The notes: generated by a model not told the origin, from the sequence alone. A DNA stretch of 64,000 bases from Cellvibrio sp. UBA7661 (GCA_002483365.1 DLHT01000003.1:124001-188000); one strand, 5' to 3'; shown: positions 8,258 through 17,806, counted from the first letter of the stretch. Translations and numbers: made by a program.

Positions 8258-9226
8258 CTACTGGGGCAGGAAATCAAAAGTCTGGTTGAGCGTTGTTCTT
8301 GCCACATTAGATGCCGGGAAAACGATCTGTTTGATGCGCAACAGTATCTTCGCTTCCAGATCACTATCACCCAATTCGCTGGATATCAGCGTAGCCTCGA
8401 CAATACGCCCGTTAGGGTCAATGACGATTTTCACCACCATCTTGCCTTCAAGTGCAGCATTCTGGCGCAAGGCGCGGTTGTAAATCGAATAAATAGCGCC
8501 CTTATGCTGCTCCATAATTTTGCGGATTTCTTCCTCGCTGCGCGCCGCTCCCCCTGCACCATTGCTATTACCCGCAGTTGCCTGGCCGGATTTTTTAGTG
8601 CCATCGGCAAGGCCGCTTTTGACTTTGGTGGTTTCACGCCCGGAGAGCGCAACACCACCGGTATCGCGACTCAAGTTAGCCGTATTGATTCCACCACTGG
8701 CGGTTTTGGCACCGCTGGTAATCATGGCACGATCAACCTGCGCAGCTTCACCCGTGCTATTAGTTACGGCGGTGGCTGCCGTTTCTACCGCTGAGGTTTG
8801 CAGCATATCGCGCATTTCAGCGAGGTCATCTTTAAACTGCATAACACCGCTGTTTTCCGCTTGCTCGCGCGCTTTTTCCACGGTTTGTTTCGGTGGCGCT
8901 TTTACCGGCTCTTTGGGCTTTTCAACAGGCTTGGGCTCCGGTTTTACCTCTTCGGGTTTTGGCTCCGGTTTTACCTCTTCCGGTTTAGGCGGTTCAACCG
9001 GTTTGGGTGGCGGCAGCTCTTGCTTTTCCAGCACCACGCGCGCCAATTGCGGCGGCAACTTTTCTTTTTCCTCGCGCGCGATGTCAGGCACATTAACCAA
9101 CGTGACGATCACACTCGCCACCACCATCGCCACCAAAAATCCCGACAGGATTTTGGTAAAGCGCTTGTCGTCCTCGATGGACGAACTCCAGGGCAGCGCC
9201 AGATTAAACAGTGGGCTAGTGGCCAT
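8258..9226 (-). CDS. TonB/AgmX-like energy-transducing protein
   Basis: 322 residues with TonB-type layout: short cytoplasmic start, one membrane anchor (about residues 28-50), a Pro/Glu/Lys-rich periplasmic stretch with repeated KPEPKPEEV units (about 65-115), a Ser/Thr/Gly linker, and a C-terminal TonB_C/AgmX-type domain (about 235-322: KMVVKIVIDPNGRIVEATL, LEAKILLRIKQIVFP). Such proteins carry ExbB/ExbD proton-motive energy across the periplasm. The ATG at 9226 sits just past the ExbD stop behind GGGAGGAGGC. It is the last gene of the operon and is followed by a strong terminator. The C-terminal domain is closer to myxobacterial AgmX/PglI-type than to classical TonB, by my reading. Confidence 0.8.
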   Translation of the reverse strand: MATSPLFNLALPWSSSIEDDKRFTKILSGFLVAMVVASVIVTLVNVPDIAREEKEKLPPQLARVVLEKQELPPPKPVEPPKPEEVKPEPKPEEVKPEPKPVEKPKEPVKAPPKQTVEKAREQAENSGVMQFKDDLAEMRDMLQTSAVETAATAVTNSTGEAAQVDRAMITSGAKTASGGINTANLSRDTGGVALSGRETTKVKSGLADGTKKSGQATAGNSNGAGGAARSEEEIRKIMEQHKGAIYSIYNRALRQNAALEGKMVVKIVIDPNGRIVEATLISSELGDSDLEAKILLRIKQIVFPASNVARTTLNQTFDFLPQ

Positions 9227-9227
9227 A

Positions 9228-9746
9228 TCAGCCTCCTCCCGTATCGGCGCTAACATCTTTTTGCGTCACTGCGAGCGATATAGCGCGATACTCTGCCGCT
9301 GCGCAGGTCGCCATGATTTTTTTCAACATCGCATATGGCAATCCCTGGTCGGCCATAATGGTGACTGGACGGCCGGTCAGCTCATCTTCCGGTTTTAATG
9401 GACCCGCTTTCTGCGCTTGATACTTTAATTCCGTTTCTAGCGGAATAAATTTATCGTCCGTACTGGCCAATAATTCCGACACCTTGCCTACGCTGCGTCC
9501 ACCTACCATCACATCGGTTGCACTCACCACAACCAACAAATTATTTTCCGGTACCTGCTCGGAAACGGATGCTGGTAATTTGATGCTTTTGTCTGCCTGT
9601 AAAACTTCTACATCACCGGAATTCACCAACAGAAAAAATACCAAAATAGTGAAAATATCCATCAGCGACACCAGATTTAATTTGGGTGCCTGATTCAAAC
9701 GACGGTGATGTTTTGCCATACGCTTGGCGCGCAGCGATTGCTTCAT
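9228..9746 (-). CDS. ExbD/TolR-family protein, Asp-containing paralogue
   Basis: 172 residues: a basic N-terminus (KRMAKHHRRLNQ), one membrane helix near 25-45 that keeps the proton-path Asp (VSLMDIFTILVFFLLV), and a periplasmic domain. In ExbD/TolR this Asp is essential for using the proton gradient with ExbB/TolQ. It overlaps the other ExbD paralogue by four bases (ATGA) and abuts the TonB-like gene. The two ExbD proteins probably work together with the single ExbB of the operon. Confidence 0.85.
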   Translation of the reverse strand: MKQSLRAKRMAKHHRRLNQAPKLNLVSLMDIFTILVFFLLVNSGDVEVLQADKSIKLPASVSEQVPENNLLVVVSATDVMVGGRSVGKVSELLASTDDKFIPLETELKYQAQKAGPLKPEDELTGRPVTIMADQGLPYAMLKKIMATCAAAEYRAISLAVTQKDVSADTGGG

Positions 9747-10291
9747 TGCGCACCTCCTGCTGCAGGCGCAACAGCGCCCATGGATTCACCCGGTGGCGGT
9801 GCATCGCCCAAGGCAATTTCCGGAAATAATTCTGCATCCACAACCGATGCTGCCACCACAGCTTTAAATGAGCGAACAGTATCCATGGTGCTCACCAAAG
9901 TTTGGTAACTGGTATCTTTTTCCGAAAGAATATAAATATCTTTTTTCTGGATGCCTTTATCTTCCAACAGGCGCTTGGTTTCCTGCAGCACACTTGCAAG
10001 CAGCGTGTAGTCGTATTCACCTGCGGGCGTTTTTTCAATCCACTTAAGTTTTATCCCCGCCGGATAATTCACTTCAAATTTGTCTGCACGGATAATTAAT
10101 TCCAATTGCTGCGGTGGCTCTTCCGTTGGTGGAGTACTTGAATCAGCCATATCCGGCAATTTCAAATCCAATACGGTCGTGCGCGCGAGCACCATACTCA
10201 TCAACAATACCGGTACCAATATGATCATCAAATTCATAAAGGAAGTAATGTCGAGGTCTGCGTCCTCTTTAAATCGCCGTTTAATGCGCAT
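9743..10291 (-). CDS. ExbD/TolR-family protein lacking the membrane Asp
   Basis: 182 residues with the ExbD layout: basic start MRIKRRFKEDADLD, one membrane helix (ITSFMNLMIILVPVLLMSMVL), and a periplasmic domain with YTLLASVLQETKRLLEDKG. At the position of the conserved ExbD/TolR Asp the helix has Asn (SFMN compared with SLMD in the next gene), so this copy probably cannot carry protons itself. The C-terminus is Gly/Ala/Pro-rich. It is 34 bases after ExbB. A regulatory or structural partner of the Asp-bearing paralogue is the likely role. Confidence 0.82.
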   Translation of the reverse strand: MRIKRRFKEDADLDITSFMNLMIILVPVLLMSMVLARTTVLDLKLPDMADSSTPPTEEPPQQLELIIRADKFEVNYPAGIKLKWIEKTPAGEYDYTLLASVLQETKRLLEDKGIQKKDIYILSEKDTSYQTLVSTMDTVRSFKAVVAASVVDAELFPEIALGDAPPPGESMGAVAPAAGGAQ

Positions 10292-10325
10292 AGGTGTAAA
10301 TCCTATTCGTTAGCCCGTTAAACGC

Positions 10326-11006
10326 TTATTGCGCCGCTTGTGGTTTTGCAGCAGAAGTATCCTGAGTGCGCGTGCGCGGAACATCTTGCACATGGGTGAT
10401 GATGTTCAGACATTTCACGCCCGCCATTTCAAGGCTATCGATAATTTCAGTGGTTTTACTTTGCAGCATCGAGTGAATCAGCAGCAGAGGAATAGCCGCG
10501 ACCAAACCAAACGCAGTGGTGTTCATCGCAACCGCAATGGATGAAGACAACAGCGCCGCTTTTTCGGCGGGGTCTGCACTGGCCACGGCGGTAAATGCCT
10601 GAATCAAACCAATAATGGTGCCCAACAATCCAAGCAGTGTAGAAATATTGGCGAGCGTCGCTAAATAAGGCGTACGTTTTTCCAAACGCGGCATAGCTTC
10701 CATCACACCTTCTTCCATCGCCAATTCAACATCATCACGACGTGGTGACTGCGCCATGCGTGAGATACCTGCTGCGATAATACGTGCAATCGGTGCATCA
10801 ACACTTTTGCCCAAATTCATCACGCCCGCATAATCTTTTTTCTGCAACATCGGCAATATGCGATCAAACGCCTGGCGGTTAGAACTTTTGGCCGATGACA
10901 ACACAACCCAACGTTCAACAGCGATCGCCAACCCCACCACCAATACCACCGCGATGGGATACATAAAGGCACCGCCTTCTTGAAAAAAACGAATCAGAGT
11001 ATCCAT
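10326..11006 (-). CDS. ExbB/TolQ/MotA-family proton channel protein
   Basis: 226 residues with three membrane segments: about 12-33 (GGAFMYPIAVVLVVGLAIAVE), and a pair in the second half (YLATLANISTLLGLLGTIIGLIQAF and SSIAVAMNTTAFGLVAAIPLLLIH), separated by a cytoplasmic domain. The LGLLGTxxGxxxAF and T-x-x-G-LxxAIP motifs are those of ExbB/TolQ. It forms the pentameric stator channel of TonB/Tol/Mot-type motors with ExbD. The ATG at 11006 is chosen because the next residues (MDTLIRFFQEGG) start the family; the frame is open to 11066. Confidence 0.88.
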   Translation of the reverse strand: MDTLIRFFQEGGAFMYPIAVVLVVGLAIAVERWVVLSSAKSSNRQAFDRILPMLQKKDYAGVMNLGKSVDAPIARIIAAGISRMAQSPRRDDVELAMEEGVMEAMPRLEKRTPYLATLANISTLLGLLGTIIGLIQAFTAVASADPAEKAALLSSSIAVAMNTTAFGLVAAIPLLLIHSMLQSKTTEIIDSLEMAGVKCLNIITHVQDVPRTRTQDTSAAKPQAAQ

Positions 11007-11079
11007 AACCTTATTAACCTCGAAAAAAAGAAAACAAAAAATAATGTATAAAAATAATGAATCCAATTTACATCAATAC

Positions 11080-11448
11080 TTACTCATCTGGCTGATCCAG
11101 TTCGCCTGCCGCTTCCAAACTGCGCTGCATTTCATCGCGCTCAATGTGGCCGAATATCGCATCTTCCTGGCTGCTTAACATTTCCATTTCCAGGTCGGGG
11201 CTTAACGGCGATTGCCAGGGCAATATGTACATCACCCGCGGCTGCTCCTGATTTCCGGTCACGGTTGTTTGTAAACTAATATTGGCTTCGCGGATCATTT
11301 GTTTACCCGCCGGAGCCGATGGTTTTTCAGAGGATTGCGCAGAGCTGACCGCCTCTGTATTAGCTGCAGGTTTTTCTTGCGCTGCATCCTGTGCTTGCGC
11401 TGTAAATACAAATAAAAAACACGCCAGCACTAACAATAATTTATTCAT
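11080..11448 (-). CDS. Small exported protein of the ExbB/TPR operon
   Basis: 122 residues with a clear signal peptide (MNKLLLVLACFLFVFTAQAQ), then a low-complexity Ala/Glu/Ser stretch, and a C-terminal part with VMYILPWQSPLSPDLEMEML and many acidic residues. No family is recognised. The start overlaps the upstream TPR lipoprotein gene by eight bases, so it is co-translated, and it precedes ExbB. By position it should be a periplasmic part of the machine. Confidence 0.7.
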   Translation of the reverse strand: MNKLLLVLACFLFVFTAQAQDAAQEKPAANTEAVSSAQSSEKPSAPAGKQMIREANISLQTTVTGNQEQPRVMYILPWQSPLSPDLEMEMLSSQEDAIFGHIERDEMQRSLEAAGELDQPDE

Positions 11449-12259
11449 CACTGGCTTCCTCTTTTTCATCAGTCGGCTCTTTATCTTCAACCTGGTCTTT
11501 ATCATCAGCAATACCAAACTCGCCAACATCGTTCGTCAACGGAGCTTGCACTGGTGCGGATACAGCCGCCTTTTTCGGCTTGGGTGCTATACCCAAGCGA
11601 CGCTGCAAATCAGCAATCCAACTGACAACCTGTTTGTCATCACCGCCACGCAACTGCAAATACGCCTCATAATGAGGCAAAGCCTCGGCGCCTTTGCCCA
11701 TATATAAATCGTAAAGTATGGCGATATTTTTATGGCTCTCGGCATGAAACGGCCAGATGCTTAAGGCTTTTTTATAATTGCTTTCTGCTTCCGAAAATTT
11801 ACCTGCTTCGCGCTGCAAAATAGCCAGTTGGTTATAGGCATCCAGATTGGTGTGGTTGGCCATGATGGCATCGTTAAATGCTTGTTCTGCGCGTTTATTT
11901 TCCTGTTGTGCGCGATACACCAACCCTAAATTAAGATGCGCACCCGATAGCTTATTATTTTCCGCAATTACTTTTTCCAAATGCGATTGCGCCAGCGCCC
12001 ACTGCTTATTGCGCATCGCCCGGGTTGCATCCGCAAAATATTGCTGTGCCTGCCTGCTCACCGCTGGACGGTTTTGCAAATACGGGTTCGGCGTTACAGG
12101 ACCAGCAGGTAATATGGATGCACCAGCCTCACCACTTTCGGACAAAGCAGGTGTATTTTCCTTAGCGGATTGCGCATCGCTTTTTTTAGCAGGCGATGAG
12201 GAGCAGGCAGATAAAAATCCAACAAGAGCAATAATGGCGACGTGATTAGTGAATCTCAT
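11441..12259 (-). CDS. TPR-repeat lipoprotein
   Basis: 272 residues beginning with a lipoprotein signal whose lipobox is LSAC (Cys about 19). After a Ser/Ala/Lys-rich spacer, residues about 85-205 contain three or more tetratricopeptide repeats (LNLGLVYRAQQENKRAEQAF, AYNQLAILQREAGKFSEAES, HKNIAILYDLYMGKGAEALP). The tail is strongly acidic (EKEEASDE). TPR lipoproteins act as scaffolds at the membrane. It overlaps the gene before it by 14 bases and the gene after it by eight, a tight operon; it resembles TPR proteins recorded in Agl-Glt gliding and TonB-associated clusters. Confidence 0.82.
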   Translation of the reverse strand: MRFTNHVAIIALVGFLSACSSSPAKKSDAQSAKENTPALSESGEAGASILPAGPVTPNPYLQNRPAVSRQAQQYFADATRAMRNKQWALAQSHLEKVIAENNKLSGAHLNLGLVYRAQQENKRAEQAFNDAIMANHTNLDAYNQLAILQREAGKFSEAESNYKKALSIWPFHAESHKNIAILYDLYMGKGAEALPHYEAYLQLRGGDDKQVVSWIADLQRRLGIAPKPKKAAVSAPVQAPLTNDVGEFGIADDKDQVEDKEPTDEKEEASDE

Positions 12260-15137
12260 TACTCACCTCCACACGCGATTCCATTTTGTTGTAGCGCGCC
12301 GGCAACAATTTAGCGAGCGCATCAAAACTGCGTTTCACACCCGCATCGTAGATACCTTTCCAACTGCGCTGCGCATTGGCCTGATGGATTTCTATCGCTT
12401 TTTCTTCAAACGGATAAGCTTGTTCTTCCAACAGAATTTCGTATTGCTCAAGCGCCAGATCATCAAGGTCTTTTGGCCGCTGTGAGTTCATAAGATCGCG
12501 GCTCAATTGCGCGTAGACTTCGCCAATTTTAAAACTCGCTTCAGTGGTAAATTCACTCACCCCAAATGCCAATATTTGTTCTTGCGCTTTTAACGCTTTT
12601 TCCATTGCGGCGCGCTTACGCTGCAAACTATTTTTGAGCGGTAGCGTTAATTGGATACGGGTAAACTCATCGTAAGATGCTTGTGCCAATTCTGTTTGTG
12701 CACCTGCAGCCATCCATGTGGAGCGATCCGTCTTGTCTGCGCCAGCGCGATTGTGCGTGTTAATAATATTTTGCAGCCAATACAACCGTTTGGCTTTATC
12801 GCCCGCCAACTCATATAGCTCTGTCAATTTAAATTGCGCTTCCAGATTATTCGCGAGCGGGCGCGGATATTCTGCTGCATAACGGCGATACTGCTCAATT
12901 GCCTGCGCGCGCTTACCAGATTTTTCGTAAAGCTCAGCGCCCATGTACAGCGATTGGCGTTTGACATCAGGGTCGGTGCTGGTGCGTTCCATCACCACCA
13001 ATTCATCGGCCGCTTGTTGCCATTTATTTTGGTTTTGGTAAATCAATACCATTTTCGCGGGCAAGGTAGATGCTAATTGATGGTTGGGATATTTCTTGCG
13101 GAAGCCTAAGTACACATTTTCAGCTTGCGCCCATTTTTCCTGCTCTATTAAATACACGCCTGCGTCGTATTGCGCTTTGATAGCGATTTCAGTATCCGGC
13201 GTGACCTGGGTTATACGCAGCAGTTGTGCGACAGCAGAATCTTTATCGCCAAATTCCAAACTGGCTTGCGCTTGTTGGTAAATGCTGGCCGCAATACGTT
13301 CGCGAACTTGTTGTGCGCTGGGCGCACCGGGTGCATTGCCATAGGCGGGTAATAAATTTAACACTTGAAAATACGCTTGTTCTGCCGCTGCATATTCTTT
13401 GGTTTCAAAACGGCTATGCCCGAGGATCAGCCAGCTGGAAAATAATAATTTTCCTTCGGCGGGCGGCTGCCACTCAATAACGCGCTCTGCCACCATTTTG
13501 GCATCGTCGTAGCGCTCTTGTTGCAGCAAATCATTTGCTGCTTCCGCAAGCACCAATACCGCGCGCGAATCGCTTCTGTATACATCGGCAAAATTCAACG
13601 CATTTTGGATTTTACGATTTTGCCATTCCTGTAAACGCTTATCGGGCAAGCTGCGTGCTGATTGAATTAATTGCTGCGGTAATAAAATTGCAGCGTAGCC
13701 GGAATCTGCACCGCGCAATTTATCCATGTAACCGTAAGCAACCTGCTCGTAGGCATCCATCGCAGCGGGTAAATCACCTGACTCATTGAGCGACTCGGCT
13801 AATAGAAATGTCATCTCGGCAACTTGTGCATCTTTGGAAAAGGTTTCTACAAATTCGCGATACCATTTTGCAGCGCGACCAAATGCTACTGTTGCCTCCG
13901 GATTTTTTGCCGCTTTCAGTGTCTGCGCTTGGGCGTGCTCAAATTGCGCCAGTTCTTGCAGCGACTGATGCAAATACGCCAACGCGTTGTCACCAATTGC
14001 ACCTTTACGCTGTGTCCAATAATTACTGCTAATTCCGTAACGCTCGGCAAAATCCTGTTTTGCAGGTAGCACCAAGGTAGGGAAATCACCCTGCTGATAA
14101 ACATCAATCACTTTAATACTGAAGCTGGGCGCAAAATCAGAATTGGCATTGTTTTGCACAAAATGTTGATAGGTTTCGGCGCTATCGGTGTAGCGTTTTT
14201 GATCGAGATACAACTGCCCTAATTGTTGATACAACAAATATTCGTAAACGCGGCCACCACCCAATTCTGTTTGCAATTGGCTGATGGATTTTGCCCCGTC
14301 CAAATAAGACAGCGACAAGCCCATTACACGCAATGTGTCTTTTACCAGGTTCGCTTTGGATGCGCCTATATCGGCAAGAGTTGCATCAACATCATTTGCG
14401 CTCGGGGCATGCCCGATGAGTTGATCGAGCACCAGCGCAAAGGACTTCAGCGCAAGATCATAATCACCGCGTTTAAATTGCGCCCAGCCTTTCATGTACA
14501 GCGCATTTTGTTTGAGCTCGGGATTATTCCCTTTTACCACCGCATCGTAGTTGCGCTCTGCGGCCGCGTAATCGCCATCGGAAAAGGATTTTTCGGCGCG
14601 CCGGAATTGTGTTTCGGCCATAAACGCGGAATTTGGATTGGTGCCTGCTAATTGATCCAACACTTGCGAGGCTTCGTCGTTGCGCCCATCAAGTGACATC
14701 GCTTTGGCCAATTTGTAGCGCAGCTGATCTGCCTCAATACCTTTGACGGGCTGCGGATTTTCCGCCTGCATTTTTAACAGCTCGCGATACATCGCAACGG
14801 GCTTATCGTAAAAACGGCGCAGATCTGATGCATCCAGCTGGGCTTTTTCGGCGCGCGCCATTTCAAGGTCAGCCAAGCGCACCATAATTTGTTGACGCAA
14901 TGCAGGATCTTCCGCTGCCGCCAATGCGCGCTGGTAACTTTGCTCGATGCGCGCCATATCAACAACTTCTACTTTGGCTTTGCCATCGGGAATTTTTGCA
15001 GCCGGTAAATCGGCCAGGGTTTTTCCACGGCCATCATCGCCCAAACCGACAACACTACAGGCTTGTAGTTGTATTAATCCGCTCACGAGTAATGTGAGTA
15101 TGGAAATGCGGAAAAGTGGTTGGTTAAGGTGCTTCAT
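12246..15137 (-). CDS. Large TPR-repeat lipoprotein (TonB-system/Glt-like)
   Basis: 963 residues. The N-terminus is a lipoprotein signal with lipobox LQAC (Cys about 27). The rest is nearly all helical, with many TPR or TPR-like units, for example FRRAEKSFSDGDYAAAERNY, LYMKGWAQFKRGDYDLALKS, LGQLYLDQKRYTDSAETYQH and YMGAELYEKSGKRAQAIEQY. Proteins of this size and type are annotated as TPR components of TonB-type systems in related gammaproteobacteria and have counterparts in the myxobacterial gliding complex. It starts four bases inside the previous gene (ATGA) and ends 14 bases inside the next. The role is inferred as a periplasmic or outer-membrane-attached scaffold. Confidence 0.82.
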   Translation of the reverse strand: MKHLNQPLFRISILTLLVSGLIQLQACSVVGLGDDGRGKTLADLPAAKIPDGKAKVEVVDMARIEQSYQRALAAAEDPALRQQIMVRLADLEMARAEKAQLDASDLRRFYDKPVAMYRELLKMQAENPQPVKGIEADQLRYKLAKAMSLDGRNDEASQVLDQLAGTNPNSAFMAETQFRRAEKSFSDGDYAAAERNYDAVVKGNNPELKQNALYMKGWAQFKRGDYDLALKSFALVLDQLIGHAPSANDVDATLADIGASKANLVKDTLRVMGLSLSYLDGAKSISQLQTELGGGRVYEYLLYQQLGQLYLDQKRYTDSAETYQHFVQNNANSDFAPSFSIKVIDVYQQGDFPTLVLPAKQDFAERYGISSNYWTQRKGAIGDNALAYLHQSLQELAQFEHAQAQTLKAAKNPEATVAFGRAAKWYREFVETFSKDAQVAEMTFLLAESLNESGDLPAAMDAYEQVAYGYMDKLRGADSGYAAILLPQQLIQSARSLPDKRLQEWQNRKIQNALNFADVYRSDSRAVLVLAEAANDLLQQERYDDAKMVAERVIEWQPPAEGKLLFSSWLILGHSRFETKEYAAAEQAYFQVLNLLPAYGNAPGAPSAQQVRERIAASIYQQAQASLEFGDKDSAVAQLLRITQVTPDTEIAIKAQYDAGVYLIEQEKWAQAENVYLGFRKKYPNHQLASTLPAKMVLIYQNQNKWQQAADELVVMERTSTDPDVKRQSLYMGAELYEKSGKRAQAIEQYRRYAAEYPRPLANNLEAQFKLTELYELAGDKAKRLYWLQNIINTHNRAGADKTDRSTWMAAGAQTELAQASYDEFTRIQLTLPLKNSLQRKRAAMEKALKAQEQILAFGVSEFTTEASFKIGEVYAQLSRDLMNSQRPKDLDDLALEQYEILLEEQAYPFEEKAIEIHQANAQRSWKGIYDAGVKRSFDALAKLLPARYNKMESRVEVSNEIH

Positions 15138-17095
15138 TCTGGTTGCTTCCTTAACTCGGCATCGTACAAACGCGCTACCGCAAGGTGCGCCTGCGCCAAA
15201 TAATTATTCAGGCGCTTTTCATGTGCCGCGAGTTGCTGGTCAACCTGGGTACGCAACAATTGTGTTTGGCGAGCAAGCAGGGTATCGGTATTTGATAACT
15301 TATCGGCAACTTCTTTTTGCAGTACTTGCAAGCGCGCAAGTGTTGGCTGGATGTCCATGCTGGTTGCGGTAATGTCTTCTATGTGGAGGCGCGTTTTGGC
15401 AATGTTTTCAAGCGACTGATCAATTGCTTTTAATTCTGCTTGCTGCGCAGCAAAGCGCGCCGGATATTCCTGTGCGGCATTCCATAACAATATCCCACCG
15501 AACATTGCAACACGGCGCTCCAGCTCAGCTGTGTCTTGCCCTGCGGCTTTCATGCGCGCGATGGTTTGCTGGCCTTTTTCCACGCGTTCATACATCGATC
15601 GAGTATCATCATCGGCCAGCGCGATGTAATTTTCGTCGCTATCGATTTGTGCCAAACGCTGCGCCAATTGATCGCGAGCCGTTTGCAGTTTTTGCGCTTG
15701 CTGGCCAATCACATCTTGCTTCAACATTTGATCTTGTCGATTGCGGATATTTTGTTTTTGCAAAAGCAATTCCTGATAGGCATCCAGCTTGGGCAACCAT
15801 TGTTGTAATAGCGATTGCAACCGCAGTAAGTCGCGCAGATCGAGCACGGCGGTCTGGAATGTGTTTTTGGCAAATAATTCATTGAGGTAGGCAGAGCGGG
15901 TTTTGATAATACTGGTGCTATCCAACTTCAACCAGTTTTGTCCGTCATCGGTGACTACGGCAGTGAGCGCACCTGCATCGGACTCATTGCCGTCATCACT
16001 ACTTTTATTATTTCGCAGAAGCGCATTGGCTTCTTCGGTAGGAACAGGGTCACTGCCAACTACAGTTAACAATTCTTCAGCTGTAAGCGTTGCACGCATG
16101 TCGCGGATTAATTGTAATTCGCGCACCAGCAATTCTTCCGCCGTTTGGTAAGCGGCAATGGCTTCACCTTGTGCCTGTAATTTTTCATACGCAAAAGGCA
16201 GTGCGAGCAATGATTCCTGTACGGCGGGATACATCAAACTGCGCGTGCGCAACAATTGCCAGGGGCGCAGGGCTTCGTCGTATTCCTCTTGCGCAACAGC
16301 AGCCCAACCGTAACCTAATAATGCCTGGTTGGCGTAAATGCCATCGAGCCGCACTTTGGTAAATTCACGTATTGCAGCGGCGTATTTTTTTTCCGAGAGA
16401 TAGGTATAACCGATGGCGGTGTAGGCTTTGTCTTGCAGTGCCCACTGTTCTTTTTTACGCAGAGGATTATCGCTAATGTCGATATCGGCCAACTCATTAA
16501 AAAAGTCTTGCGCTGTTTTGAAATTGCCCTGACGGGCATGGGCTGCACCCAGATTGTAAAGCGCATAAGGATTCCATGAACGCAATTCGTCCTCGTCAAT
16601 ATCATTCAACGCAAGATCTGCATACTGATTATTGCGGATACGGATATTGAGTTGCAGCGCTTGCATTTGTGCACGCAGTGATGGTTTAAATTCTTTACTC
16701 ACACGCGCAAAACTTTGTTCGGCTGCACTCCAATTACCACGGGTGTAGTGTAGCTTTCCCAGGTAAAACCAGGCGGCATCGCGCACCGATTGCGGACGGC
16801 GTTCATCTTGTAAAATTTGTGTGAACACCGCCTCGGCATGATGCTGCATACCAAATGCAAGGCTTACACCGCCAGCAATTAATTCCGGATTATCACTGTG
16901 TCCTTGAATACCATCGCGCGTATCGGCAACCATTAACTCGGCAAGCGCCGCAACATAATCCTGCTGATAGTAATGATAGAGCGCGACGCCGTAGCGCAAA
17001 TCGGCCGCTGAGGTTTTAGGTTTTTCTTTGGCGTAGGTTGAAGCAATGCAACTCAATGCACACAGTAAAAGGCCAAAGCGAGCAAGGCTATGCAT
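15134..17095 (-). CDS. Exported TPR and coiled-coil protein
   Basis: 653 residues with a signal peptide (MHSLARFGLLLCALSCIAST, cleaved near TYAK), TPR-like helical pairs in the first half (YGVALYHYYQQDYVAALAEL, AWFYLGKLHYTRGNWSAAEQ, AIGYTYLSEKKYAAAIREFT), an acidic insert around residue 370, and a long Gln/Leu-rich coiled coil in the last third. The ATG at 17095 overlaps the previous stop as TAATG and is therefore preferred over an in-frame start at 17107. No catalytic motif is visible. It looks like a periplasmic spanning or scaffold protein of the ExbB/ExbD machine. Confidence 0.82.
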   Translation of the reverse strand: MHSLARFGLLLCALSCIASTYAKEKPKTSAADLRYGVALYHYYQQDYVAALAELMVADTRDGIQGHSDNPELIAGGVSLAFGMQHHAEAVFTQILQDERRPQSVRDAAWFYLGKLHYTRGNWSAAEQSFARVSKEFKPSLRAQMQALQLNIRIRNNQYADLALNDIDEDELRSWNPYALYNLGAAHARQGNFKTAQDFFNELADIDISDNPLRKKEQWALQDKAYTAIGYTYLSEKKYAAAIREFTKVRLDGIYANQALLGYGWAAVAQEEYDEALRPWQLLRTRSLMYPAVQESLLALPFAYEKLQAQGEAIAAYQTAEELLVRELQLIRDMRATLTAEELLTVVGSDPVPTEEANALLRNNKSSDDGNESDAGALTAVVTDDGQNWLKLDSTSIIKTRSAYLNELFAKNTFQTAVLDLRDLLRLQSLLQQWLPKLDAYQELLLQKQNIRNRQDQMLKQDVIGQQAQKLQTARDQLAQRLAQIDSDENYIALADDDTRSMYERVEKGQQTIARMKAAGQDTAELERRVAMFGGILLWNAAQEYPARFAAQQAELKAIDQSLENIAKTRLHIEDITATSMDIQPTLARLQVLQKEVADKLSNTDTLLARQTQLLRTQVDQQLAAHEKRLNNYLAQAHLAVARLYDAELRKQPE

Positions 17096-17625
17096 TACAT
17101 CTGCCATTGCTTGATTTCAAATACGGGCTGCAATTGTGCGCTGGAATCGACAATACGTAACTCAAGCACAAGTGGTTCCTGCGCTTTGGTGACAACCAGT
17201 TTTGCACCGCGCTTGTAATCGCGCTGGGGGCCGCGCCCGGTAAAGAATGCACTGATTTCGTGCTCACCCGCTTTTAAATTGCCGATATACAAACGCTGCA
17301 CACCACCGCGAAATAACGCTTTGGTTTGTTTATCTGTGTAGAGTTCGCTGGCGACCAATTTGTTATTGATCTCCAGCTTGACCGCATCCAATGCAAAGTA
17401 AGCGCCCAAATCCATCGACACATAAACCGCTATCTGGCTGCTGGCGGGATACAACAATTCTTCTTCGAGAATCAACAAATCGCGATTAAGAGTCAGCACC
17501 GATTCCTTGAGCGATTCAACATCGCTTGCGGCTTCTTGCGCAAATGACAGTGCGCTGCTGAGCAATGGCAGGAGTACAACCAAGTGAAGCCAGTGGCGCA
17601 GCAATTTGCGCAAGGGGTGGATCAT
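17095..17625 (-). CDS. Exported beta-rich protein, first gene of ExbB/TPR operon
   Basis: 176 residues. A signal sequence (LRKLLRHWLHLVVLLPLLSS) is followed by a short helical part (SDVESLKESVLTLNRDLLIL) and a beta-rich domain with VYVSMDLGAYFALDAVKLEI and GGVQRLYIGNLKAGEHEIS, which reads like an Ig-like or carboxypeptidase-regulatory-like sandwich. The ATG at 17625 has GGAG seven bases upstream; the frame is open to 17703. It is translationally coupled (TAATG) to the large TPR gene. No named family is recognised. Confidence 0.75.
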   Translation of the reverse strand: MIHPLRKLLRHWLHLVVLLPLLSSALSFAQEAASDVESLKESVLTLNRDLLILEEELLYPASSQIAVYVSMDLGAYFALDAVKLEINNKLVASELYTDKQTKALFRGGVQRLYIGNLKAGEHEISAFFTGRGPQRDYKRGAKLVVTKAQEPLVLELRIVDSSAQLQPVFEIKQWQM

Positions 17626-17806
17626 CGTCTTTCTCCGGATTTTTTTATGTTTGCGCGCCCATCGCCGCTGCATGAGTTTGGCACTCATGGCCACCTTGAT
17701 CAAATCATTCTAGAAGCCAATAGGGTTCTTGGATGTGACACTGAGCACAGTTGATCTGGCGCTTGAGTGATTTTTTTATGAGCACGATCAAGCCCTGCAC
17801 AAAAGT

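Noticed and set aside
8520..9398. 292-codon plus-strand frame opposite the TonB-like gene
   Set aside because: Low-complexity Ser/Gly/Phe runs mirror the Pro/Glu/Lys-rich coding strand.
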